Source of the DNA: Gammaproteobacteria bacterium | Lineage (GTDB): Bacteria; Pseudomonadota; Gammaproteobacteria; Acidiferrobacterales; SZUA-150 | Direction of reading: 5' to 3' | Assembly: GCA_029880755.1 (NCBI GenBank) | Contig: JAOUNW010000047.1 | Span: 1 to 14,265 of the forward strand | DNA: 14,265 nt | Made by a program: the position numbers and the translations under genes | The notes under the pieces: generated by a model | Seen by the model: only the letters and a program-made list of their open reading frames with translations | Database searches by the model: none | What the model was told of the DNA's origin: nothing | Shown here: piece by piece, positions 1-7,000 of the stretch | Layout of the letters: each line of letters starts with the position of its first letter | How positions within the stretch are numbered: the stretch's first letter is position 1

Positions 1-279
1 GCAGGCGTGGATACGGGGCTCATGATTTATCGCCATCTCACGGGCCAGCCGGTGCAAACCTTTCCACCCATTAAAAACGGCACGCGCCTGCTAAACCTGT
101 ACCAGGATTATAAGGCCTTCCGCGATTTACATCGCTTGGGCGAACTTTCGTTATTCGGCTGGCTCATTAGTTTGATGCATTGGCAAACCTTCGACTTTTT
201 CAGTATCACCGACCCCTGGCCCGCCACAGCCAAGCTGTTAAAAATCATCGGCGGCCGCTTCCGGAAAATTTTTGGCTAG
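1..279 (+). CDS. ATP-grasp carboligase-type protein, C-terminal end (partial)
   Basis: The frame is open from base 1 and stops with TAG at 277-279, so only the last 92 residues are visible and the start lies outside the window. The segment beginning GLMIYRHLTGQPV, then a basic stretch followed by a Tyr-Lys-Ala-Phe segment and an LxRLGELSLxGWL-like helix, resembles the C-terminal tail of stand-alone ATP-grasp proteins of the COG3919/PylC-like kind, which join a carboxylate to an amine using ATP. The ATP-binding core is not in the window, so the activity cannot be tested here. The next gene begins one base after the stop, indicating translational coupling and a shared operon with the two Ldh_2 oxidoreductases. 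The GTG at 7 is internal, not a start. Confidence 0.55.
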   Translation, partial: AGVDTGLMIYRHLTGQPVQTFPPIKNGTRLLNLYQDYKAFRDLHRLGELSLFGWLISLMHWQTFDFFSITDPWPATAKLLKIIGGRFRKIFG

Positions 280-280
280 C

Positions 281-1240
281 ATGCCGGGCAACACCCTTGC
301 CGCCGACAAACTCAGCGCCTACCTCGGCACGCTGCTCAGCAAACTAGCCGGCGACACACCACAGAACCAAACACTCGCGGAAACCTTGGTGTGGCACGAC
401 CTCATCGGTCGCCCCGCCCAGGGCGTCGCGCGCTTCCAGGCGCTGTACCACGATATCCGCGAGGGGCGCATTACCCATCCCTGCCAGCCCGCACTCATTA
501 AAAAGAATCACAGCGGCGCCCGGCTCGACGGCGACAACGGTCCGGGGCAAACCGTGGCAACCCAGGCCATGGATCAGGCCATGACCCTGGCGCGGGAAGC
601 GGGCATGGGCCTGGTGACCGTGGGCAACAGCCACGACCCGGGCACGGCCGCTTATGAAGTGCAACGCGCCGCCAGGCAAAATCTGGTGGCTTTAGCCTTC
701 GGCACCAGCGCCCCGTGCATGGCCGCCCACGGCGGCAGCGAACCTGTACTCGGAGAAAACCGCCTGGCCTTTGCTGCCCCCCGGAGTACGGACCAGCCCC
801 TACTGTTTGAAATGCTCACCACCGCGCCCGACCCCGCTCCCGGCCTTCTGAAGGGCACTGCGCCATTGATCCAAACCACCCTGCAACCCTTCGCCGGGGC
901 CAAGGGTTACTGTCTGGCCGTTATGGTGGAGATCCTGGCGGGCATCCTCAGCGGCAATGCGGAAGGAGAATCGGGTGACACCGGCCAGTGTTTTGTTGCC
1001 ATCGATATCAGCCGTTTCATGCCCGCCGCCGAATTCCAGGATCGCATGGAAGAGCTGTATGGCTTCATTAAAGCATCGGGCGACGACCCCTCGAGCCTGC
1101 ATCTGCCTGGCGAGGCACGCTGGCAACTGCTGGCGCAACACCAACAGCAAGGCATCACTCTCGACCCCGGCACTGCCAGGGAACTGGCAGCGCTGGGACA
1201 GGAACATGGTCTGACCTGGCCAGCGGGAGACCTGCCATGA
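281..1240 (+). CDS. Ldh_2-family (malate/lactate dehydrogenase type) oxidoreductase, divergent paralog 1
   Basis: 319 residues from ATG 281. A TTG at 272 could add three residues, but ATG directly after the upstream stop is simpler. Family hallmarks are DGDNGPGQTVATQAMDQAM (residues about 84-102), GxAAY after the NSHDPG segment, NRLAFAAP, and a degenerate dinucleotide-region motif GAKGYCLAVMVEILAGILSG (about 206-225). Ldh_2 enzymes reduce 2-oxo or 2-imino acids with NAD(P)H in the cytoplasm. This copy departs strongly from the family: the usual S-H-G reads A-Q-G, the usual S-N-H-F-G reads S-H-D-P-G, the D-x-A-T-S segment is lost, and loops are shortened (about 23 residues before the GAKGY motif and about 12 after it) compared with the next gene. 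It may be a non-catalytic partner of its neighbour. It overlaps that gene by ATGA. Confidence 0.75.
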   Translation: MPGNTLAADKLSAYLGTLLSKLAGDTPQNQTLAETLVWHDLIGRPAQGVARFQALYHDIREGRITHPCQPALIKKNHSGARLDGDNGPGQTVATQAMDQAMTLAREAGMGLVTVGNSHDPGTAAYEVQRAARQNLVALAFGTSAPCMAAHGGSEPVLGENRLAFAAPRSTDQPLLFEMLTTAPDPAPGLLKGTAPLIQTTLQPFAGAKGYCLAVMVEILAGILSGNAEGESGDTGQCFVAIDISRFMPAAEFQDRMEELYGFIKASGDDPSSLHLPGEARWQLLAQHQQQGITLDPGTARELAALGQEHGLTWPAGDLP

Positions 1241-2286
1241 CCGCCGTACGCGCCCCCCAAAACACCCTGCGGGACTTCGCCGTCAGCGTGCTGCAAAAGG
1301 CAAAAGTGGCGCCGGAACAGGCAGAGTGCACCGCTGATATCCTGGTGTGGTCCGACCTCATCGGCCGCGGCAGCCAGGGCGTGTGGCGCCTACCCATCCT
1401 GTGTAAGCGTACGGGCATGGGCATCCTCAATGGCCGCTGCCAACCGCAATGGACCCGCAACGCCGCCGCCGTGGAGAGCGTCAACGGCGACAACGGCCTC
1501 GGGCATTACGTAGGGCACGTGGCCATGGCCCGGGCAATGGAACTGGCAAAGAAAAACGGCTGCGGCATGGTGGGCGTTACCCACAGCAACTACTACGGCG
1601 CCGGGGCCTACTACGTGCAAATGGCCGCCCAACAGGAAATGATTGGCCTGGCCTTCAGTAATTCTTTTCCCAAGGTCGCGGCCCACGGCGGTTACAAGCC
1701 CGTGTTTGGTACCAACCCCATGGCCTTCGGCGCACCCAGCCAGGACGGCCACAGCCTGTTGGTGGACATGGCCACTGCCCAAAGCGCCGGTTCCACAGTA
1801 CGCAAATACCAGGAAGCCAACAAGCCCATGCCCGAAGGTATTGCCGTGGACGCCCAGGGCAAACCCATCACCGACCCGTTTGAAATTGAAAAAGGCACCA
1901 TCCTGCCCGCCGGCGGCGCCCGCGGTTACGGCCTGGCCCTGCTGGTGGAAATCCTGAGCGGTGTCCTTACCGGCGCCGGCTTCAGCCACCATGTAAAATC
2001 CCTGTACAAAGACTTTGAACACGGCGGCAACAACGGCAACCTGCTCATAGCCATCGACATCAAACAATTCCTGCCACTACAAAACTATTACCAAAAACTC
2101 AACACCTTCCTGGCGCTACTGCACGGCTCCACCCCCACCGACCCGGAACGCAAAGTCCTCTACCCCGGTGAACTACGCTGGGAAGAACATGACCACAACC
2201 AACAGCACGGCATACCGCTGGACAAAGCAACGAAAGAGGCATTGGAGAAGTTGGGCAAAGAATTAGAGGTGAGAGTACCGTGGTGA
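1237..2286 (+). CDS. Ldh_2-family (malate/lactate dehydrogenase type) oxidoreductase, paralog 2
   Basis: 349 residues, the normal family length. The start at 1237 overlaps the previous stop by 4 bp and has GGGAGA about six bases upstream. Visible family motifs are NGDNGLGHYVGHVAMARAME (about 85-104), GAGAYY, NPMAFGAP, DMATAQSAGSTV and the long glycine-rich GGARGYGLALLVEILSGVL. These fit an NAD(P)-dependent reductase of 2-oxo or 2-imino acids (relatives include malate, ureidoglycolate and delta1-piperideine-2-carboxylate/N-methylamino acid dehydrogenases). The conserved histidine of S-H-G is Gln (G-S-Q-G) and that of S-N-H-F-G is Tyr (S-N-Y-Y-G), so the substrate or chemistry probably differs from classical members. 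Sitting behind an ATP-grasp ligase, it may act in making a small amide- or imine-containing metabolite; that is inference from context only. Confidence 0.8.
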   Translation: MTAVRAPQNTLRDFAVSVLQKAKVAPEQAECTADILVWSDLIGRGSQGVWRLPILCKRTGMGILNGRCQPQWTRNAAAVESVNGDNGLGHYVGHVAMARAMELAKKNGCGMVGVTHSNYYGAGAYYVQMAAQQEMIGLAFSNSFPKVAAHGGYKPVFGTNPMAFGAPSQDGHSLLVDMATAQSAGSTVRKYQEANKPMPEGIAVDAQGKPITDPFEIEKGTILPAGGARGYGLALLVEILSGVLTGAGFSHHVKSLYKDFEHGGNNGNLLIAIDIKQFLPLQNYYQKLNTFLALLHGSTPTDPERKVLYPGELRWEEHDHNQQHGIPLDKATKEALEKLGKELEVRVPW

Positions 2287-2299
2287 GCAAGTAATAATT

Positions 2300-2367
2300 A
2301 ATAATTGGGGTCAGAACTAAATTAGCCGGGTGAACTAAAAAGAGGTTTTACTCTGACCCCAATTATT
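2300..2367. repeat. Perfect 16-bp inverted repeat, MITE/REP-like, possible two-way terminator
   Basis: The arm AATAATTGGGGTCAGA (2300-2315) is repeated in exact reverse complement at 2352-2367, with a 36-base middle. The GGGGTCAGA core next to A/T-rich flanks resembles short repeats often found around REP-associated or IS200-like transposases; that link is from memory. It fills the gap between convergent genes. Its plus-strand arm runs into TTATTTTT, so it could also end transcription of the Ldh_2 operon and, in reverse, of the lipoprotein gene. No transposase is nearby. Confidence 0.7.
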
Positions 2368-2375
2368 TTTAGTAT

Positions 2376-4436
2376 TTAGTAATTATGTTTGGCTTTCGTA
2401 TTGTACACAAACTCTTCCATGTCATTATTTCTGCCTGAGATCGTACAGCCATCAACTTCTTTAACATACTGATCAACACCACTCTTGAGGTTAGGCATTC
2501 GACTCCAGATGCTACTCGCTTCTGCAGAACCCTCGGCAACGAATCTTCCATTCCGTGTTAACCTGGCGGTATCCAGTCCATAGCGGACAACACACTCCTG
2601 GAAGGCGCTGGCGGTTTCATCGGGATACCAGGCCGAAGCGCGATCATGATGCTGACAGAGATAGTCCAGTGAATCGATAGGGCCTGCTGCAAACGCCTCC
2701 CAGAATTCTTCCTCACTGGGATTACCTTTGCCGCAGAATCGTCCGTACCAGTAAACTGGTGTACCCCACACTGGGCCAGGTTCACAGGCCACTGGATCAT
2801 CGTTATAACATTGAGTCTGGCCGCTACGATAAATTGCAGGCGTAGTTCGTTTGGGCGGCGCACGCAGGTCAGCAATGAGCAGGAACTGGTTTAGTTCACC
2901 TTCGTAATAATCCGTGTTTCGCCAGTTTCCATGTAAGCCCTCTTTGACATATAAAATATAAGATTCTATTTCTAGGCCGCCTTCATCAGATACTGCAATT
3001 TGCTTTCTTGTTACGCCGATAAAATCTTCCTGTAACTGGAAGTCATCGATATTTGATGCAACACCCGCCCAGGCGTCATTGATAGCATTTTTCGCATAAA
3101 AACGGTTGTCATGATTGAGTACGCCAATGCGGCCCCCTTCAAGCTGCATTTTTTTGCAATTGGTACCCATCACAGACCAGGCAAAATTAATATTGTTCTT
3201 GACCATGCAGGTATTATTTTCAAGTCGTACACCAATTCGAGAATACTCCAGTTGAAAAGAGCTGACGCCGGTAAGCTCATCCTGCCAGTTACGTAATAAA
3301 CTATCCCGAACACGGAAAGTCCCATCTTCAAGGAGCACACCGATGCGTAGTGGATCGGTGCCGATGGGTTTATATAGCTGAAACTGTTTTACATTTGCGG
3401 GTTCAATCTCAGTCCATTGTCCGCGCGGGTCAAGAACATGCAGACTGTCATCATCGCGCAACACGGCAATATAGTTTCTTTCCAGTTGAAACGCACGGAC
3501 ACCGCTAGCCACAACAGTGTTCCATGTACCGAAAATGCCGGACCTGGTTTTAAGTTCGCCGCTATCGAGCAATACGCCAATCAGGTTTCCTTCTAGCTGA
3601 AAATCCCGGGCAGTAGCAATCGCCAGATCGATCCATTCCGTATTACGTTCGGTGACGCGCAAGCTACCCACACCATTTACCACATCGGTCAGAATCGCCA
3701 TGCGATCACCCAGTACCTGAAACTTTTCAACAGCCCCCTGTGTCCACGGTGATGATGGGCCGGTGAATTTATATGGTGGGGCATTCTCCGGCAGGGTATT
3801 CAGATTAGTGGGGCAAACAATATCTTCCCAGGTGTTGCGGGAGACTTCTTCACGGCAGAAGATATCTGCCTTTACCCTAAAACTACCATTGATCAGCAAT
3901 AAGGGCGAGGTGTCGCGTCGCGCCGGCCACGCGGTATACATGTCGGTCTGGTTACTGATACGACCAGGAAAATTTTCAACCTGCTGATCGACCGTAATCA
4001 CGGCGCTGTCACTGAGACCGTTGATAGAGACCGTAATGCTTTTATCAGTGAAGCCGCCCGGGTCACCCGCTGGGATTTTGGCATAGATGGTCACGAGGCC
4101 GGTGGCATCGACTCTGGCCACATCGAGATTGGCTGATTCCCAGGTGAAGTCCACATCCGGGATGATATTGCCATCGGCATCATAGGCCGTGGCCGTGAAC
4201 TGACGGTGCTGACCCATGCGGATCGAAGTCCAGCTCCGCGGTGAGATTTCGACCGAGGCCACTTCTGGTGGTGCATTTTCTTCACCCCCATTACCGCCAC
4301 CACCGCCTCTTCCGTTTCCTTCGTCACACGCCGATAAGGCACCAAACGAAATGGCAAGCAACAATACAACCAGATGATGAAATACAAATATGCGATTATT
4401 GGCAGCCGATACGCTGCCCGGCTGATACTTACTCAT
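2376..4436 (-). CDS. Lipoprotein with Ig-like (Big_2), seven-repeat beta-propeller and phospholipase A2-like domains, copy A
   Basis: 686 residues from ATG 4436, chosen because GGAGGT lies four bases upstream and because copy B begins at the matching methionine; an in-frame ATG at 4448 would add MEVV and overlap that ribosome site. A hydrophobic signal (about 16-34) ends in lipobox LSAC with Cys37, then a Gly-rich linker. Residues about 59-149 are a Big_2 Ig-like fold (VASVEISP, GQHRQFTATAYDADGN). Residues about 238-520 hold seven repeats of the form FQLEGNxIGVLxDxGxLxVxxG-x-W, suggesting a seven-bladed propeller. The C-terminal part (about 560-686) has YGRFCGKG (564-571) and PxDxxDxLCQHHD with His597-Asp598, matching the calcium loop and catalytic helix of secretory phospholipase A2. 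Expected role: an envelope-anchored enzyme hydrolysing phospholipids, with the propeller as ligand-binding scaffold. The activity is inferred. Confidence 0.8.
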   Translation of the reverse strand: MSKYQPGSVSAANNRIFVFHHLVVLLLAISFGALSACDEGNGRGGGGGNGGEENAPPEVASVEISPRSWTSIRMGQHRQFTATAYDADGNIIPDVDFTWESANLDVARVDATGLVTIYAKIPAGDPGGFTDKSITVSINGLSDSAVITVDQQVENFPGRISNQTDMYTAWPARRDTSPLLLINGSFRVKADIFCREEVSRNTWEDIVCPTNLNTLPENAPPYKFTGPSSPWTQGAVEKFQVLGDRMAILTDVVNGVGSLRVTERNTEWIDLAIATARDFQLEGNLIGVLLDSGELKTRSGIFGTWNTVVASGVRAFQLERNYIAVLRDDDSLHVLDPRGQWTEIEPANVKQFQLYKPIGTDPLRIGVLLEDGTFRVRDSLLRNWQDELTGVSSFQLEYSRIGVRLENNTCMVKNNINFAWSVMGTNCKKMQLEGGRIGVLNHDNRFYAKNAINDAWAGVASNIDDFQLQEDFIGVTRKQIAVSDEGGLEIESYILYVKEGLHGNWRNTDYYEGELNQFLLIADLRAPPKRTTPAIYRSGQTQCYNDDPVACEPGPVWGTPVYWYGRFCGKGNPSEEEFWEAFAAGPIDSLDYLCQHHDRASAWYPDETASAFQECVVRYGLDTARLTRNGRFVAEGSAEASSIWSRMPNLKSGVDQYVKEVDGCTISGRNNDMEEFVYNTKAKHNY

Positions 4437-4533
4437 TACAACCTCCATAGTTGCTGAGCGAAGTCAGGGCTCAGTTTTAGAGAATTACCATTGAATACAA
4501 CCCAATCCCTTTTGTTTAGTTTTAGTTGGGATT
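4437..4533 (-). promoter_or_regulatory. Conserved leader of lipoprotein A: ribosome site, hairpin and inverted repeat
   Basis: Reading toward the gene (minus strand): AATCCC and GGGATT arms (4528-4533 and 4504-4509) separated by exactly 18 bases; a hairpin with six-base arms CTGAGC/GCTCAG (4469-4474 and 4454-4459, nine-base loop); and GGAGGT (4441-4446) four bases before the ATG. The same three elements in the same order lie before lipoprotein B. They could be an operator and a translation-control hairpin, or simply shared ancestry. No clear -35/-10 pair could be assigned. Confidence 0.45.
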
Positions 4534-4577
4534 TGCAGCGCAATAATGACTTATGTCAATTTCGAGGTCAACGCATT

Positions 4578-4596
4578 AATCCTGGAATTCAGGATT
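4578..4596. repeat. Short perfect palindrome
   Basis: AATCCTG (4578-4584) and CAGGATT (4590-4596) flank a five-base GAATT loop. It lies just past the stop of the methyltransferase remnant on the minus strand. No T-tract follows, so a terminator role is not supported. It has no counterpart in the duplicated unit 2. Confidence 0.4.
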
Positions 4597-4606
4597 CGGG
4601 ACTGAT

Positions 4607-4783
4607 TTATCTAATTGCCAGAAGATGCTCGCCCAGTTCCGGCAAGTCAGGTTCGCCTTTAGATTCGCTCATACCGGCGAAAGCTTTGCTGGCGAGTTCG
4701 GTTTTGTCGTTCCACGCGCTGATTGCAAAACCGTCGTCTGTGATGACCTGGCGGAATGGCCTCAATGAAATCAGAAAACTCAT
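4607..4783 (-). pseudogene. Methyltransferase remnant (58 codons) related to the gene at 7320-8144
   Basis: Translated on the minus strand, the frame runs from ATG 4783 to TAA 4607 and begins MSFLISLRPFRQVITD. Its first 55 residues match residues 187-241 of the intact methyltransferase with 44 identities counted by eye and no gaps; conserved blocks include ISAWNDKTELA and GEPDLPELG. Everything upstream (the whole SAM-binding fold, motif I included) and the last 33 residues are missing. No ribosome site is visible before the ATG. The frame remains open, so either the loss is recent or a short peptide is still tolerated; a function as methyltransferase is ruled out. The surrounding 4437-4951 gap holds nothing else recognisable beyond the leader and palindrome listed. 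Confidence 0.85.
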
Positions 4784-4951
4784 AAACTATCATTAACTAC
4801 CATTAAAATTGGTCAGGTTCGATTGATCATAAATCAAGGATTCGGTGGCTTTTTATTTTATGAGGTATTGGCAGTCTCAGCCCTGTCCTCTCCTGCAAGT
4901 GGAAGAGGGGTTATAACGGCACAATAAAACTGCTACTGCACCCTACACCAG

Positions 4952-7000
4952 CTAGTACGGAATACCGCCCGTTTCCCGGGTAAACTCGGCAAGCCTGTCA
5001 TCCGTGCAGACTGACGTGTACCAGTCATAATTCGTGATGGCATCATACATATTCCACATTCTTCCCCATATGACATCCCAATTGGCGCTGTCTTTTGTAA
5101 TCACTCTTCCATACGACGTTAATTTTGCATGATTGATACCGTAACGCACGATACAAGCGCCATCGGCCAATGTATCCTGACAGTCCGGGTTTGTTGTTAA
5201 ATCCCACAGACTTGCTCCCTCGGGACAGCCTGAACTCCAGGTGTTGGGATACCAGCCATGTTGCTTGTCATGGTGCTGACACAGGGCATCAAACGAATCA
5301 AGGGGCCCGACTCGGGTAGCAACAGCCAGGTCCACCGGCACACCCATGCCGCAGAATCGGCCATAGTAGGCCACTGGAACAGCGAATTCCGAAACAGCGT
5401 AACAATAAGTGGGCTGGTTAGCATGACATCCCGGCTGAGCTGCCTGGTAACTTGCCGGCGTTGTGCGCACTGGCGGTAACGGTACCGCGACCAGGAGCTG
5501 AAAATGGGAGACGCCCTCTGCATACGCTGGCGTGGTAAACCAGCCGCCAAATTGATTTAAAAGGAAACTACCGCTTCTTACACGCAACTGATTCGTGTCG
5601 GTCAGGATGCCAAGCCGGGTACCTTGCAGCTGAAATGCCTGCACACCACCAGTCGCATGAGTCACCCAGTCTTCAGTCCATCGCCAAATAGTGAGCAATC
5701 GGTATCCGTCTTTGCTTTTAAAGGAACCGTCCTCGAACTGCACGCCCACTCGCCGGTTCTCCAACTGGAACTCCCTGACCCCGGCCGCCACATCCTGCCA
5801 TTGGCCGGACCGGGCGCCGATCTGTGAATAGACTCTTAACGTACCATTCTCCAGAAGCGCGCCAATATGGCGCGCTTGTGAGATTGGACTCTGATATATC
5901 TGGAACTGTTGTATGCTTGTTTCAATTCGTGCCAACGGTTGGCTGGCAAGATTGTCGCTTGTTAAGAGATCACCGTTATCCAATAACACCCCGGTTCGGT
6001 TTCCCTGAAACTGAAAATCCCTGACGCCGCTGGTGGCGAGTACGGTCCAGGCCCCATGAATACCGGTTTTGACGCGCAGGACACCGTCCTCACGCAATAC
6101 ACCGATGCGATTGCCCGATAAAAGGAATTTTTTTACACCGGTTGTTTCCAGCTTGGTCCATGCACCGTGGATACCGTCTTTCACTATCAAGGCCCGGTCA
6201 TTGATCAAGACACCGATACGATTGCCCTCAAGCTGGAAATCTGCGGTGTTAGCGGTTACCAGCAAGGTCCACTCGGTATCGCGATCCATGACACGAAATG
6301 CTCCAAGACCCTCCGCCATGTCGCTCAAAATACCGATGCGATTGCCCTCCCATTGGAATTTCTCGATACGCCCCTCAGAAAGGGGTGAATACCACGGGGA
6401 TACCGGTGTGCGGGGAGACCCATAAATATTGGGCACCATGAGCTTGCCATCCGTGAGTATGGCTGGCGCGTTTTCGTGCAGAGCGAACCAGACCGTGTAC
6501 ATATCGCCATAGGTGCTTGGTATCGCTGAAATCACATGCAGTTGAGCGACGGCGCCTGTGTCGCCGGCCATCACCTCCACAAAACCTGAACCGGTTGACA
6601 GCGCAGTAACAAAACCCGTGTCATCGATGCTTGTCACGGGCGCGCGGTTGGGAGGCTGGGCGCTGCATTCCACTGACAGACCGATGTAAAAACATGTCCG
6701 CCAGGTGAACTGCGTATCGGGAATGGGATTGCCTTCGGCATCCAGCGCCGTGGCTGTAAATTGTTGCCTTTGTCCGATGCGGTTGGCATTCCAGGTGGCC
6801 GGCGAAATGGAGATGCTGGCGACTCCCTGAGGAGAAGGTTCAGTGGGTTGACCACCAATGTTGTCGCCACCTTTTTTGTCTTTATCGTCACATCCTGACA
6901 AGGCGCCAAGCGAAATGACGAGACACAACACAACCAGATTACAAAAGGAAAAAACGGGACGGTGGGCAGCCCATATGCTGCGCGGCAGATGCTTGCTCAT
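4952..7000 (-). CDS. Lipoprotein with Ig-like (Big_2), seven-repeat beta-propeller and phospholipase A2-like domains, copy B
   Basis: 682 residues from ATG 7000, with GGAGGT four bases upstream. The signal ends in lipobox LSGC at Cys37 followed by DDKDKK. A Big_2 Ig-like domain covers about 60-157 (VASISISP, GQRQQFTATALDAEGN) and carries a loop insertion with two extra cysteines (103 and 112). Seven repeats fill about 213-503; the clearest are residues 254-330, with NRIGVL, DGxLRVKxGIHGAWT. The C-terminal domain shows YYGRFCGMG (545-553) and GPLDSFDALCQHHD with His577-Asp578, as in secretory phospholipase A2, but spaced about ten residues wider between calcium loop and catalytic helix than in animal enzymes. 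It is a full-length paralog of copy A and lies downstream of an intact methyltransferase, from which a REP-like element separates it. Function is inferred: envelope-tethered phospholipid hydrolysis or a toxin-like effector. Confidence 0.8.
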   Translation of the reverse strand: MSKHLPRSIWAAHRPVFSFCNLVVLCLVISLGALSGCDDKDKKGGDNIGGQPTEPSPQGVASISISPATWNANRIGQRQQFTATALDAEGNPIPDTQFTWRTCFYIGLSVECSAQPPNRAPVTSIDDTGFVTALSTGSGFVEVMAGDTGAVAQLHVISAIPSTYGDMYTVWFALHENAPAILTDGKLMVPNIYGSPRTPVSPWYSPLSEGRIEKFQWEGNRIGILSDMAEGLGAFRVMDRDTEWTLLVTANTADFQLEGNRIGVLINDRALIVKDGIHGAWTKLETTGVKKFLLSGNRIGVLREDGVLRVKTGIHGAWTVLATSGVRDFQFQGNRTGVLLDNGDLLTSDNLASQPLARIETSIQQFQIYQSPISQARHIGALLENGTLRVYSQIGARSGQWQDVAAGVREFQLENRRVGVQFEDGSFKSKDGYRLLTIWRWTEDWVTHATGGVQAFQLQGTRLGILTDTNQLRVRSGSFLLNQFGGWFTTPAYAEGVSHFQLLVAVPLPPVRTTPASYQAAQPGCHANQPTYCYAVSEFAVPVAYYGRFCGMGVPVDLAVATRVGPLDSFDALCQHHDKQHGWYPNTWSSGCPEGASLWDLTTNPDCQDTLADGACIVRYGINHAKLTSYGRVITKDSANWDVIWGRMWNMYDAITNYDWYTSVCTDDRLAEFTRETGGIPY

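Larger units (their letters stand above)
2376..4783 (-). repeat. Tandem duplication, unit 1 (decayed methyltransferase + lipoprotein A)
   Basis: On the minus strand this stretch has the order methyltransferase fragment, leader, lipoprotein, the same order as 4952-8144. Homology is visible in three places: the coding region of the lipoproteins, the leader (ribosome site, hairpin, AATCCC/GGGATT repeat, and AATAATGAC against CATAATGAC), and the methyltransferase fragment. The outer boundary near 4783 is where similarity to the intact methyltransferase stops. The lipoproteins have diverged far more than the retained methyltransferase piece, so the duplication is probably old. Confidence 0.75.

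Noticed and set aside
281..302. ATGCCGGGCAACACCCTTGC at the start of Ldh_2 paralog 1 closely resembles GATGCCGGGCAACACCCTGC at 8552-8573.
   Set aside because: About 19 bases with one indel; one copy is coding and no flanking similarity continues, so chance or a minor REP-type fragment cannot be told apart.
1390..2067. Long minus-strand frame of 225 codons inside Ldh_2 paralog 2.
   Set aside because: Antisense to a well-conserved coding gene in GC-rich codon context; the low-complexity Gly/Val/His product is typical of a shadow frame.
4491..4796. Plus-strand frame of 101 codons across the intergenic gap.
   Set aside because: Its second half is the antisense of the methyltransferase remnant and the same antisense frame appears over the intact gene at 7399-7620.
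4893..4914. CCTCTCC...GGAAGAGG near 4893 considered as a terminator.
   Set aside because: The stem needs a bulge and no T-tract follows on either strand.
4437..4951. Looked for a separate small gene or RNA in this 515-base gap.
   Set aside because: Apart from the leader, a short palindrome and the methyltransferase remnant, nothing with coding or structured-RNA character was seen.
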